This document shows, one piece after another, positions 52,235-63,907 of a stretch of DNA of 64,000 nucleotides. The position numbers were made by a program, and so were the translations under genes. The stretch spans positions 18,055 through 82,054 of the forward strand of contig CAAGCF010000006.1 in the NCBI GenBank assembly GCA_900768265.1. Reading direction: 5' to 3'. This DNA comes from an uncultured Collinsella sp. (lineage in GTDB: Bacteria > Actinomycetota > Coriobacteriia > Coriobacteriales > Coriobacteriaceae). How positions within the stretch are numbered: position 1 is the stretch's first letter; each line of letters starts with the position of its first letter. The notes under the pieces are model-generated. The model searched no databases and was not told where the DNA came from. It was given only the letters and a program-made list of their open reading frames with translations.

Positions 52235-52828
52235 ATGAAAAAGAAGGCCTTTGCGATTCTCACCCTCTGCATCAGTCTCTTTGCCGCAGTTGCCCTGGTG
52301 GGCTGCGGTGGAAGCGGCGGCACTTCCGGCAGCGGCGGTGGCGGCGAAGCAGAAAAGCCAGCCGTGGATATGAGGACCGACTTCATTTGGTTTAAGGTCG
52401 AGGTCCCCGAGGGCGTCGAGATCACCGACGTTGCCGGCGACACGGCCGATAGGGCCCAGTTTAAGTTCACCGAGAGCGAACACGCCAGCGACCGCTTCAT
52501 CCCCGTCTTTGACTCTGACAAGAACGCCGATGAGCTGTTCGACTACGAGGCAAAGTGGAATGCCAGCTTTGAGTGGACCGAGAATGACCCCGTCAAGTAC
52601 AACGGCAAGACTTGGCGCAACGCTTCCTATACACACTCGGGCGGCGTGACGACTGAGTACTTCACCGAGGCAGGCGGCGGCAGCGTCTACGTGCGCATCG
52701 ACAACGTCGAGGAGCACAAGGATGCCGTCGAAACCATGATGAAGTCTCTGGAATTTGCCGATGACATCGCCGAGGCAAAGACCGAGGCCATGGACGTCAA
52801 GCTCGACGATATCGAGATCAAGCGCTAA
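52235..52828 (+). CDS. Lipoprotein of unknown function, copy 2
   Basis: 197 aa, with a GGAGGA RBS. Signal KKKAFAILTLCISLFAAVA then LVGC lipobox. Mature part RTDFIWFKVEVPEGVEITDVAGDTADRAQFKFTES, RFIPVFDSDKNADELFDYEA, NDPVKYNGKTWRNASYT, SLEFADDIAEAKTEAM, colinear with the preceding lipoprotein. The conserved TDFIWFK and VKYNGKTW-type blocks define the shared domain. Separate terminators indicate separately regulated duplicates. Function unknown. Confidence 0.8.
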   Translation: MKKKAFAILTLCISLFAAVALVGCGGSGGTSGSGGGGEAEKPAVDMRTDFIWFKVEVPEGVEITDVAGDTADRAQFKFTESEHASDRFIPVFDSDKNADELFDYEAKWNASFEWTENDPVKYNGKTWRNASYTHSGGVTTEYFTEAGGGSVYVRIDNVEEHKDAVETMMKSLEFADDIAEAKTEAMDVKLDDIEIKR

Positions 52829-53133
52829 GCGACTGGCGAGCGCAACGGGAAACACGGGCGCAGTGCAAGCAAGCGACGGTGCCCCAGCGTTTCGTACTAA
52901 GGGAGGGCCGGTAAACCGACCCTCCCTCTCTTATGCCAGCAGCCGACAAACGCGAGGATGCCGGACGCCGGAACCACCTCAAGTGTGGCAACGGTACGAA
53001 AACGGCAAGCACCCAAACACGTCCGCCCACCGATTTATAGCGCCGCGCGGTCAATTAAAACGATTCTTTTAAACGTCTGGGCAGTATAGTGACCAAAACG
53101 AGCGCATAACCGCGCCCTGCGAATGGAGGAGTT
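52829..53133. other. Intergenic region before the phospholipase gene
   Basis: 305 bases. It holds the terminator at 52900-52932 and, near its end, a TATAGT hexamer (~53084) with a weak upstream -35, a possible promoter of the PI-PLC gene. No ORF supported. Confidence 0.5.
52900..52932 (+). terminator. Terminator of lipoprotein copy 2
   Basis: GGGAGGGCCGGT, loop, ACCGACCCTCCC then TCTCTTA; the stem resembles that of the terminator of copy 1. Confidence 0.85.
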
Positions 53134-55602
53134 ATGACCGAGCACCAAGCAATCAGCCGTCGAGCATTCACGTTGGGCCTAGGACTCGCAGCATTGTCGC
53201 CATTTGCAAGCCTGCCCGAAACCGCGGCGCTGTGCCTTCCCGTGCGAGCGGCATTTGCAGAAGACACGCCCGCACCGGCGGCCACCCTCGACAAGTTCGT
53301 CATTCGCCTTCGCCCCGCGGGCTATTTTCGCACCGCGAGCGTCAACGAAGACGGCAACGTCATCGGCAACGTCTGCCACCTGTTTAATGACGGCACGTCC
53401 AGCAAGCTCATCCTTGAGCACGTAGCGACCGATACAGAAAATACAAATTGGTATGCCATCCGCACCCTGCTCAATTTCGAAGAGCACAAGAAGACGGGCT
53501 ACAGCATTTGGTCGGTCGATGGCGACTCGGACAAAGATGGAAAGGTCATCCACGTATGGAGTGGCGAGCATGACGGCAAGGCCAGCCGCTCTTTTGCGTT
53601 CGTCCGCCAGTCAAACGGAACCTACATCATCCGAGACCGCACAAACGAGAAAAAAGACATTAATTACCTGGCCATAGAAAAGGACGGCAAAGACCAAGAC
53701 AACAACAAGATCTGCCACAAGAGGAAGAGCATTCCGTGGGAGCTCGAACTTGTCGGTTACGACAAGGGCAAGATCAATACCACAGTTAGAAGTATCGACT
53801 GGACCACGTATAGCAGCTACGTCGACGGACCATGCTGGATGAAATACGTCGACGGCAACAAATACCTCGACGAACTGAGCATCCCGGGCACGCACGATTC
53901 GGGCACCTGCAGCGTGGACAACGACACCGAGCCCCAATCCTCCCAAGCAAAATGCCAGCAGGATTACATCCCCACGCAGCTGCTCGAAGGCGTTCGCTAT
54001 TTTGATATTCGACTTGGAAAGGGTGAGAACCCCGGCATCGACCACGGAGCTTGTTACCTGCTCAAAAAAGACGGGAACTTTATGCATCTCTCCGATGTCA
54101 TCGGGTACTTCAATACGTTTTTGAGCGAAAACCCGACAGAAGCGCTCATCATGCTCGTGTCGCGGGGCAATGGCGAGGCTACCGACGAAAGCCTCACGAC
54201 GGCCTTGGGCAAGGTTTTTGATGAGAACCCCGACCTGTTCTACACATCGAGCCGCATCCCCACGCTGGGCGAGGTACGCGGAAAGATCGTCCTGCTGCGT
54301 CGGTTTGGGCTCGCCGGCAACAGCGTAAGCAGCCACACATGGGGCCTCGACCTCACCCAATGGGACGACAAAATCGCAGCACACACCGACAGCACCTCTA
54401 TGTGTCTCGTTCGAGACGAGCGGGGCTTTGAAGCCGTGGGGAAAACGGGTGACGAAGAGCCCTATTGCACCAAGGTATACGCCCAGGACCATTACGAATG
54501 CACAGGAACCGACAAAATCGGCTGGGTCGATATGGCGCTGCAGGAGACAACCAAGCTCGCCCGCATCATGGTGGACGTCGAGGACAATGACGGGGCCAAG
54601 GTAAAGGTCCTGGAGCACAGCTGGTGTATCAACTACACCAGCTGCACGAACTACAAGCAAGGAAGCAACCCTTTTACCGCGGCACGAGTGGTCAACGAGC
54701 ACCTGTACAAGAGCCAGTATATAAACAGCACCGGAAATGAGAGCACAAAGGAGGACTGCCTCAAGCACATTGGCATCATCGCATCCGACTTTGTTGATGC
54801 GGCACTGGCCCGAAGCATCTACCAGCGCAATTACGATGCGAAGCACAAGCAGACCGTTTCGTACTACCTCCCGACCCGTATACGCATGACATACGGCGAC
54901 TCGTTGAGCGATGCCTCACTTCAGGATGGAAAGACCGTTGGCGAGGGCCATTTCCGCCTTGTCGACAGCAGTAACGTACTCAACTGGGCGGCTTCGGGCC
55001 ACACGTTTGATATCGAATACGTGGATGTCGACGCCTTGGGCAACGAGACCGTTACGGAGCTGCGGGGCCTCGTGCCCATCGATATCGAACCGCGCGCGCT
55101 GACGCCCCATTTTGAGGGGCTCGAAGGCCTTAAGGTCGGCGAGGACGTGCGCGCCAAGATCGCGGCGACGCTCGAGGGCAAGCTCGAAGGCGATGCCTGC
55201 ACAGCCCAACTCGAGTTTATGCACGATGCAAACGGTGTGCCGGGCACGGCAATGGCCGAAGGCGAGGCATTTACCGCAGGGACGTACTGGGTGCGCGCGA
55301 AAAGCCTTTTGGGCGACGCGGCGCAGAACTACGAGCTTGCCACCGACGGAGCCGCAAGCTTTACTGTGACGGCTTCGGGCGACGCGGGCGGTGCGGGCAA
55401 CACCGGCACCGGCACCAACGCGGGCAGCGCCAACAAGAACGGCAAGGGCAACAAGAGCAAGGAATCGGGCGAGAAGCTCGCCGGCACGGGCGACGGCTCT
55501 GGCATTGCCGCCGGGCTCGCTGCCGCCGCCGTGGCGACAACGGTCGCCGGCGCGGCAATGCTTGCCAACGATCGCGAAGACAGCGAAGGCGCTAGCGAAT
55601 AG
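53134..55602 (+). CDS. Secreted phosphatidylinositol-specific phospholipase C
   Basis: 822 aa, with a GGAGGAG RBS. The N-terminus SRRAFTLGLGLAAL is a twin-arginine signal. Residues ~50-215 have ricin-B/beta-trefoil-like blocks (FVIRLRPAGYFRTAS, KTGYSIWSVDGDSD, NYLAIEKDGKD). The PI-PLC X domain follows: LSIPGTHDSGT with catalytic H254, RYFDIRLGKG (D291, R293) and GIDHGACYL with H304, the 50-residue spacing of the two His in bacterial PI-PLCs. The C-terminus has beta-rich modules, a Gly/Asn/Lys linker, a sortase-like LAGTG and a final hydrophobic helix with an acidic tail. It would cleave phosphatidylinositol or GPI anchors outside the cell. Confidence 0.88.
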   Translation: MTEHQAISRRAFTLGLGLAALSPFASLPETAALCLPVRAAFAEDTPAPAATLDKFVIRLRPAGYFRTASVNEDGNVIGNVCHLFNDGTSSKLILEHVATDTENTNWYAIRTLLNFEEHKKTGYSIWSVDGDSDKDGKVIHVWSGEHDGKASRSFAFVRQSNGTYIIRDRTNEKKDINYLAIEKDGKDQDNNKICHKRKSIPWELELVGYDKGKINTTVRSIDWTTYSSYVDGPCWMKYVDGNKYLDELSIPGTHDSGTCSVDNDTEPQSSQAKCQQDYIPTQLLEGVRYFDIRLGKGENPGIDHGACYLLKKDGNFMHLSDVIGYFNTFLSENPTEALIMLVSRGNGEATDESLTTALGKVFDENPDLFYTSSRIPTLGEVRGKIVLLRRFGLAGNSVSSHTWGLDLTQWDDKIAAHTDSTSMCLVRDERGFEAVGKTGDEEPYCTKVYAQDHYECTGTDKIGWVDMALQETTKLARIMVDVEDNDGAKVKVLEHSWCINYTSCTNYKQGSNPFTAARVVNEHLYKSQYINSTGNESTKEDCLKHIGIIASDFVDAALARSIYQRNYDAKHKQTVSYYLPTRIRMTYGDSLSDASLQDGKTVGEGHFRLVDSSNVLNWAASGHTFDIEYVDVDALGNETVTELRGLVPIDIEPRALTPHFEGLEGLKVGEDVRAKIAATLEGKLEGDACTAQLEFMHDANGVPGTAMAEGEAFTAGTYWVRAKSLLGDAAQNYELATDGAASFTVTASGDAGGAGNTGTGTNAGSANKNGKGNKSKESGEKLAGTGDGSGIAAGLAAAAVATTVAGAAMLANDREDSEGASE

Positions 55603-55634
55603 GCAAGCCGGCTTTCAGACGCATCGGCTCAATC

Positions 55635-55670
55635 AGGGGCGCAGAATACCGTTCTGCGCCCCTATTTTTG
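55635..55670 (+). terminator. Terminator of the phospholipase gene
   Basis: AGGGGCGCAGAA, loop, TTCTGCGCCCCT then ATTTTTG. Confidence 0.92.
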
Positions 55671-55866
55671 ACATGAAGGAGTAGCAAAGTGTTGTTATCC
55701 ATGCGTGTCACTCCCGCGGGATTCGCTAAAACTGCCTCTATGGCCACATTTTAGTCACCGCAAGGCTCCCGAAGGTGCCAGACAACACAGCAATTCGTGT
55801 CCGCGCGAGGCTTTAAACTAAATGTAATAAAGATGCATTCCACAAGAGAAAAGTGGGGCGACAGTG

Positions 55867-56916
55867 ATGGGCGAACTGGTAAACCGTGGAGAATCGGCAA
55901 TCGTGCCAGAAGTTTTTTACAAGCAGGTTTCCTCGATTCTCAACGCCGCTCGCGACAAGGCCTATACCGCCGTTAACTTTGCGATGGTTGAGGCGTATTG
56001 GGAGATCGGCAAGAGCATTGTTGATGAGCAGGGCGGAGAGGAGCGCGCAGCATATGGAGAGGCATTGATTGCAGGCCTCTCCAGAAGGCTTACCGCGGAT
56101 TTCGGAAGAGGCTTTGGCATCGCAAACCTTCGCAATATGCGTCAGTTCTTTCTTGCGTTTCCAATTCGCGACGCACTGCGTAGCGAATTGAGCTGGACTC
56201 ATTACCGCAGGTTGATGCGCATTCCCGACCCCGATGCTCGCGCCTGGTACATGAACGAATGCGCCGATTCTCGTTGGAGCACGCGTCAGCTCGAGCGCCA
56301 GATCAACACCATGTTCCGCGAGCGCCTGCTTGCCAGCAAGGACAAGGAGGCCGTCACCCAGGAAATCCAAAAGAGCGCCCCGGCTCGTCGCCCCGAGGAT
56401 ATCATCCGCGACCCATATGTACTGGAGTTTTTAGGTTTCTCGGACGATACTGCGTTTCGCGAGAGCGATCTAGAGCAGGCGCTCATCACGCATCTTCAGA
56501 AGTTCCTGCTGGAGCTTGGCCGTGGTTTCGCTTTCGAGGCGCGCCAAAAGCGCATCACCTTTGATGGGCGCCATTTCTATATTGACCTTGTGTTTTACAA
56601 CTATCTGATGCGCTGCTTCGTGCTCATCGACCTTAAGACCGATGACCTTACGCATCAGGACCTGGGCCAGATGCAAATGTATGTGAACTACTACACGCGC
56701 GAGCTCATGAACGAAGGCGACAATCCGCCTATAGGCATCGTGCTCTGCGCGGACAAAAGCGACTCGATTGTCGAGTACACGCTGCCCGAAGACAACGACC
56801 AAGTGTTTGCCGCCAAATACCTGCCGTATCTTCCAAGCAAGGAAGAGCTGGCGCGCGAGCTGAGTGCCGAGTACCGCGCCATCAACGAAGCGACTAATGG
56901 CGAAGCGCAAGGGTAG
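55867..56916 (+). CDS. YhcG-family PD-(D/E)XK nuclease (DUF1016)
   Basis: 349 aa from ATG 55867 (a GTG at 55864 is also in frame). N-terminal DUF1016_N region: RDKAYTAVNFAMVEAYWEIGKSIVDEQ, YGEALIAGLSRRLTADFGRGFGIANLRNMRQFF and LSWTHYRRLM. C-terminal PDDEXK_nuclease: DPYVLEFLG, DLEQALITHLQKFLLELGRGFAFEARQKRI, FYIDLVFYN...FVLIDLKTDDLTHQDLGQMQMYVNYY, with the Asp and ExK-like DLK catalytic positions. The family is widespread in defence and mobile regions. It begins the accessory region that ends with the type I restriction locus. Confidence 0.92.
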   Translation: MGELVNRGESAIVPEVFYKQVSSILNAARDKAYTAVNFAMVEAYWEIGKSIVDEQGGEERAAYGEALIAGLSRRLTADFGRGFGIANLRNMRQFFLAFPIRDALRSELSWTHYRRLMRIPDPDARAWYMNECADSRWSTRQLERQINTMFRERLLASKDKEAVTQEIQKSAPARRPEDIIRDPYVLEFLGFSDDTAFRESDLEQALITHLQKFLLELGRGFAFEARQKRITFDGRHFYIDLVFYNYLMRCFVLIDLKTDDLTHQDLGQMQMYVNYYTRELMNEGDNPPIGIVLCADKSDSIVEYTLPEDNDQVFAAKYLPYLPSKEELARELSAEYRAINEATNGEAQG

Positions 56917-56979
56917 CAGCACGTTGCGACCGATGCCCCCGACGGCGTTTCATATCCCCCGACACAAGAGGAGCGCTCC

Positions 56980-57768
56980 ATGACAGACAGACCGAAAACA
57001 ACACTGCGCGACTGCATCTATGGACTTGCCGTCGGCGACGCGCTGGGCGTTCCCTACGAGTTCAGGCCCCGCGGCACGTTCGAATGCACGGACATGATCG
57101 GCTACGGCACGCATGGGCAACCCGCCGGCACCTGGAGCGATGACACGTCCATGACGCTTGCTACCTGCGACTCGATTAGAGAGCTTGGGCACATCGACAC
57201 CGCGGACATACGCGACAAGTTCGTAAGCTGGATTGCCCGTGGCGAGTATACGATCGACGGCGTTTTCGATTACGGCGGCACGACCGCCCGCGCTCTGCAC
57301 ACCGGCAAAGGAGGCTCCGGCGAGCGCGACAACGGCAACGGTTCGCTCATGCGCATCGCGCCCCTGGCGTTTGTCGACGCGACTGACGACGAGGTCAGCA
57401 AGGTCTCCGCGATTACGCACGCCCACAGAACATCGACCGATGCATGCGTCATATTTGTCGAGCTGATGAGGAGCGTGATGAACGGCGCGCTTCCCTCATG
57501 GGTGCTCCAGCTGAAAGACGTGCCCGAACAGAAAATCAGGTCAGGTGGCTTCGTGCGCGACACGCTTAAGGCAGCCGCCTGGTGCTTCGTCAACACTAAC
57601 AGCTACGAAGATTGCGTTCTTGCCGCCGTCAACCTGGGCGACGACACCGACACCACCGCAGCCGTCGCCGGCGCCCTCGCCGGCACGGCCTACGGTCTCA
57701 AAGCCATCCCACAGGAGTGGATCGACACCCTGCGCGGAAAAGAGCTGATTGAGCAGTGTTTGTTTTAG
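56980..57768 (+). CDS. ADP-ribosylglycohydrolase family protein
   Basis: 262 aa. DraG/ARH fold motifs: YGLAVGDALGVPYEF at the N-terminus, PAGTWSDDTSMTLATCDS with the binuclear-metal Asp pair, GNGSLMRIAPLAF, ITHAHRTSTDA, and the C-terminal AVNLGDDTDTTAAVAGALAGTAYG with the second Asp cluster. These proteins remove ADP-ribose from proteins or nucleic acids or act on small ADP-ribose metabolites. It is followed 35 nt later by a small unknown gene, probably co-transcribed. In accessory DNA, such enzymes often counter ADP-ribosylating toxins. Confidence 0.93.
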   Translation: MTDRPKTTLRDCIYGLAVGDALGVPYEFRPRGTFECTDMIGYGTHGQPAGTWSDDTSMTLATCDSIRELGHIDTADIRDKFVSWIARGEYTIDGVFDYGGTTARALHTGKGGSGERDNGNGSLMRIAPLAFVDATDDEVSKVSAITHAHRTSTDACVIFVELMRSVMNGALPSWVLQLKDVPEQKIRSGGFVRDTLKAAAWCFVNTNSYEDCVLAAVNLGDDTDTTAAVAGALAGTAYGLKAIPQEWIDTLRGKELIEQCLF

Positions 57769-57803
57769 GGCGCACTTACGATAGAAACTGACCAGGGGGC
57801 ACC

Positions 57804-58025
57804 ATGGAAAGAGAGATCACGAATATAGACGAGTTCCAAGTGGACGAAAACGGGATTCCGCTATTTCCAGTAGGACTGAAGGAAGAAGCCAGCCTCTATG
57901 TCCTCCCCGACGGGCGTTACCTCCCCTGCGGGGTCTTCCGGACCGAAGATGGCGGCTCACTCATTTATGAGCCATCCAGGCTCAGCTTCTTCGGGCAGGT
58001 GCTTGCGCAATTCAAAGAGTACTAG
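57804..58025 (+). CDS. Small conserved-looking protein next to the ADP-ribosylglycohydrolase
   Basis: 73 aa, ATG 57804 with GGGGG upstream. The sequence MEREITNIDEFQVDENGIPL, with YVLPDGRYLPCGVFRTEDGG and SRLSFFGQVLAQFKEY, is acidic, soluble and without TM or known domain. Spacing suggests it shares the ADP-ribosylglycohydrolase transcript. It may be an accessory or substrate protein of that enzyme; nothing in the sequence proves this. Confidence 0.6.
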   Translation: MEREITNIDEFQVDENGIPLFPVGLKEEASLYVLPDGRYLPCGVFRTEDGGSLIYEPSRLSFFGQVLAQFKEY

Positions 58026-58765
58026 AGGTTTGATTGCCCGTTAGATCGACGCTGTTCCAAACTATGGGATGGGTAGGATGTCTCCCACGGCATTGCCCAG
58101 ACCTCTACTCGATCTGGCGAGAATATAAGCAGTAACGGATAGCGAAGGGAGTCATGAAAAGGGCCGGTTTCAGCCGGCCCCTTAGACGATAGCACCTGCG
58201 TTGCCCGCGCTTCCGAAGTGTGACTAGCTGAGGAGCGGGTTCAGCGGCATATCCTGATTTTACCCAGCGAGACGGCTCTTTTGCAGCCGCTCCACCGTTT
58301 ATTTACATCCACCACCACAAGCGAATACCGCGCGAACGAGAGCAAAGAAACAACGCCGGCGCGGCCAACAGAACAGACAATCCATGCGACCAAAGAAATA
58401 GAAAAGCGCCCGCGGCCTCGGTTCTTCACCCAGGTCTAGGCGCTTTTCTTGGCACCATCGCACCACATCCGCCATCGCCTCCGGCCCGACACTCATTAAA
58501 ATGCAAGCGGGAAACGACCTCAAGATCACCAACAACAGCTTCAAGCAAGCGCTTGGGCAACTGTCACAACACGAGCGCCTGTAAATAGGAGCCAGTTTAA
58601 TAAGTAAGAGAGCCTTGCCACCAATTGTCATTCGGGCACGATCAGCCAATAGGCCAAATGGCAACTAACGGGTGTCAGATATACCAATATACGCAAGATT
58701 AACTGCTAGAATGCAATGGTGGACAGGCTCACCAACGTCGTGGAAGCATAAGGTAAGGAGTGCGC
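58026..58765. other. 740-bp intergenic region; no confident gene, possible gene remnants
   Basis: It contains a hairpin GGGCCGG...CCGGCCC at 58161-58180, terminator-like for the upstream pair, and a 10-bp palindrome GAAAAGCGCC (58401-58410) / GGCGCTTTTC (58439-58448). A plus-strand segment ending at 58584 reads as a short frame ending in NNSFKQALGQLSQHERL and stop, which has the look of a decayed C-terminus. A 121-codon minus frame (58299-58664) has an odd Cys- and Phe-rich translation and overlaps the palindrome. None is supported enough to call. The sequence is AT-richer at 58560-58760, and a promoter for hsdR is expected there. Confidence 0.5.
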
Positions 58766-61855
<3,090 letters not shown>

Positions 61856-61869
61856 GGAGTTAAAACAGC

Positions 61870-63396
61870 ATGGCTAAAAGCAAGGCTAAGGACACCAAGA
61901 AGAACACGGCCGACGTTGGCTTTGAGGATCAACTGTGGAACGCTGCAGATGTGCTGCGTGGCAACTTGGACGCTGCCGAGTACAAAAACGTCGTGTTAGG
62001 CCTTATTTTCCTGAAGTACCTCTCGGACCGTTTCGACGAACGCTACCTAGAGCTCGTCGCAGAGGGTTACGGCGACGAGGAGGATCGCGACTGCTACATG
62101 GAGCAGAATGTCTTCTTCGTTCCCGAAGAAGCACGTTGGGCGAACATCTCACAGGCGGCGCATACGCCTGAAATTGGCCAGATCATTGACAATGCCATGC
62201 GCGCCATCGAGCGCGAGAACGATAAGCTCAAAGACGTGCTGCCCAAAAACTTCGCTCGTCCCGAACTAGATAAGCGGCGCTTAGGCGACGTCGTTGACTT
62301 ATTCACAAACGTACAAATGACCGATAACGAAAGCGAGAAAGACCTGTTAGGGCGCGCATACGAATACTGCCTGCAGAAATTCGCATCAATGGAGGGCAAA
62401 AACGCCGGCGAGTTCTATACACCGTCGTGCATCGTGCGCACGCTGGTTGAAATCCTCCAGCCTTTCCACGGTCGTGTGTACGACCCCTGCTGCGGCAGCG
62501 GAGGCATGTTCGTACAGTCCGCCGCCTTCGTCGAGCACCATGGCGGCAACGTGGTACAGGACATCACCATCTTTGGCCAGGAGAGCAACCCTACCACTTG
62601 GAAGCTCGCAAAGATGAACCTCGGTATTCGCGGCATCGAGGCCGATTTGGGCAACTATGCAGACACCTTCAGCGCCGACCAGCACAAGAATGAAAAGTTT
62701 GACTATGTGTTGGCAAACCCACCCTTCAACCTCAAGAACTGGGGCGGCGAAGCGCTGCAGGCAGACGTACGTTGGAAGTACGGCATGCCGCCCACGGGCA
62801 ACGCTAACTTCGCTTGGATGCAGCATATGATTTGGCATCTTAACGGCACGGGCAAGATTGGCCTCGTATTGGCAAACGGGTCGCTCTCGAGCCAGACGAG
62901 CGGCGAGGGCGATATTCGACGCGCTATCGTAGAGGACGATTTGGTCGAGGGCATTGTAGCCATGCCGGGGCAGCTGTTCTACAGCACCCAAATTCCCGTG
63001 TGTCTGTGGATCCTGAACAAGAAGAAGGCTCAGTCCGGTAAGACGCTATTCATCGATGCCCGCGAAATGGGCACCATGGTCTCTCGCAAACTACGCGAGT
63101 TTACCGAAGAGGACATCAACAAAGTTGCATCCGCATTCGACTCCTTCCGCAAGGGCGAGTTCGAGCCCGTGAAGGGGTTCAGCGCCATAGCGGATTTGGA
63201 CGAGATCGCTAAGCAAGATTTCATTCTGACACCCGGTCGCTACGTAGGCATTGCCGAGGCCGAAGACGACGGCGAGCCGTTTGAGGAGAAGATGGCACGC
63301 CTGACCAGCGAAATTTCAAAGTGCTTTGAAGAGTCCAACCGCTTGCAGGAGCAGATTAAGAAGAACCTGGAGGCAATCGATTATGAAATGCAATGA
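61870..63396 (+). CDS. hsdM: Type I restriction-modification DNA methyltransferase subunit M
   Basis: 508 aa. N-terminal HsdM_N: DQLWNAADVLRGNLDAAEYKNVVLGLIFLKYLSDRFDE. N6-adenine methyltransferase motifs: DPCCGSGGMFVQSAAF (motif I, ~205) and LANPPFNLKNWGG (NPPF, ~283), preceded by GEFYTPSCIVRTLVEIL. The C-terminal coiled coil SNRLQEQIKKNLEAI contacts HsdS. It methylates adenine at the sequence read by HsdS. Its end overlaps hsdS by 14 nt, so translation is coupled. Confidence 0.97.
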   Translation: MAKSKAKDTKKNTADVGFEDQLWNAADVLRGNLDAAEYKNVVLGLIFLKYLSDRFDERYLELVAEGYGDEEDRDCYMEQNVFFVPEEARWANISQAAHTPEIGQIIDNAMRAIERENDKLKDVLPKNFARPELDKRRLGDVVDLFTNVQMTDNESEKDLLGRAYEYCLQKFASMEGKNAGEFYTPSCIVRTLVEILQPFHGRVYDPCCGSGGMFVQSAAFVEHHGGNVVQDITIFGQESNPTTWKLAKMNLGIRGIEADLGNYADTFSADQHKNEKFDYVLANPPFNLKNWGGEALQADVRWKYGMPPTGNANFAWMQHMIWHLNGTGKIGLVLANGSLSSQTSGEGDIRRAIVEDDLVEGIVAMPGQLFYSTQIPVCLWILNKKKAQSGKTLFIDAREMGTMVSRKLREFTEEDINKVASAFDSFRKGEFEPVKGFSAIADLDEIAKQDFILTPGRYVGIAEAEDDGEPFEEKMARLTSEISKCFEESNRLQEQIKKNLEAIDYEMQ

Positions 63397-63907
63397 TGCC
63401 CGAATCGGCGACGTTGCGTCATTTCGGAAAGTTAGCATTAAACCCGATGCAGGAACAATCTATCATTGCTATAGTTTGCCTGCATTTGATAACGCAAGAA
63501 AACCCGAAGTCCTTGATGGATCAGAGATTTTAAGCAACAAGCTTCATATTGAAAATGGCGATATCCTTGTCAATAAGCTTAATATGCGCTTTAAGCGTAT
63601 CTGGCCCGTCGATAGTCTTCAAGCCAATTCCGTTTGTTCGACAGAGTTTGTACCCCTTTGCCACAATGAAAAAGTCGATCGCGACTACCTGCTATACACC
63701 CTTATGAGCGATGATTTTACAAACGCATTGTCTGGAATGCGCACAGGAACCTCGGGGTCACATCAACGAGTGAAGCCTGAATGGATTCTCGATTACAAGT
63801 TCCCGCTTCCCAGCATTGAGAGACAGCGGAGAATCGGAAGCTTTCTTTCATCGCTTGATCAAAAAATAGCCATTAACACTAAGCTAAATGGCTATTTAAC
63901 TGCGTGA
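63383..63907 (+). CDS. hsdS: Half-length type I specificity subunit (single target-recognition domain)
   Basis: 174 aa from ATG 63383 inside the hsdM end; normal HsdS proteins have two TRDs and about 400 residues. One Methylase_S-type TRD is present (IENGDILVNKLNMRFKRIWPV, FVPLCHNEKVDRDYLLYTLMS, TGTSGSHQRVKPEWILDYKFPLP), then the first central repeat SIERQRRIGSFLSSLDQKIAINTKLNGYL and a stop three codons later. The truncation falls exactly at the central conserved repeat and at an inverted repeat, where the 3' end of an opposite-strand hsdS begins. This is the expected arrangement after a site-specific hsdS inversion. Confidence 0.85.
   Translation: MKCNDARIGDVASFRKVSIKPDAGTIYHCYSLPAFDNARKPEVLDGSEILSNKLHIENGDILVNKLNMRFKRIWPVDSLQANSVCSTEFVPLCHNEKVDRDYLLYTLMSDDFTNALSGMRTGTSGSHQRVKPEWILDYKFPLPSIERQRRIGSFLSSLDQKIAINTKLNGYLTA
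63864..63897. repeat. Inverted repeat at the hsdS junction, candidate inversion crossover
   Basis: AAATAGCCATT (63864-63874) and AATGGCTATTT (63887-63897) are perfect reverse complements separated by 12 nt. They encode the central KIAINTKLNGYL segment of the plus-strand hsdS and lie where its reading frame meets the oppositely oriented hsdS end. Confidence 0.6.

Noticed and set aside
58299..58664. 121-codon minus-strand frame in the gap before hsdR
   Set aside because: Cys/Phe/Arg-rich translation, no RBS or known domain, overlaps a palindrome; kept only as part of an unassigned region.
63383..63907. Simple frameshift or sequencing error truncating hsdS
   Set aside because: The sequence after the stop encodes an HsdS C-terminus on the opposite strand, which a frameshift does not explain.
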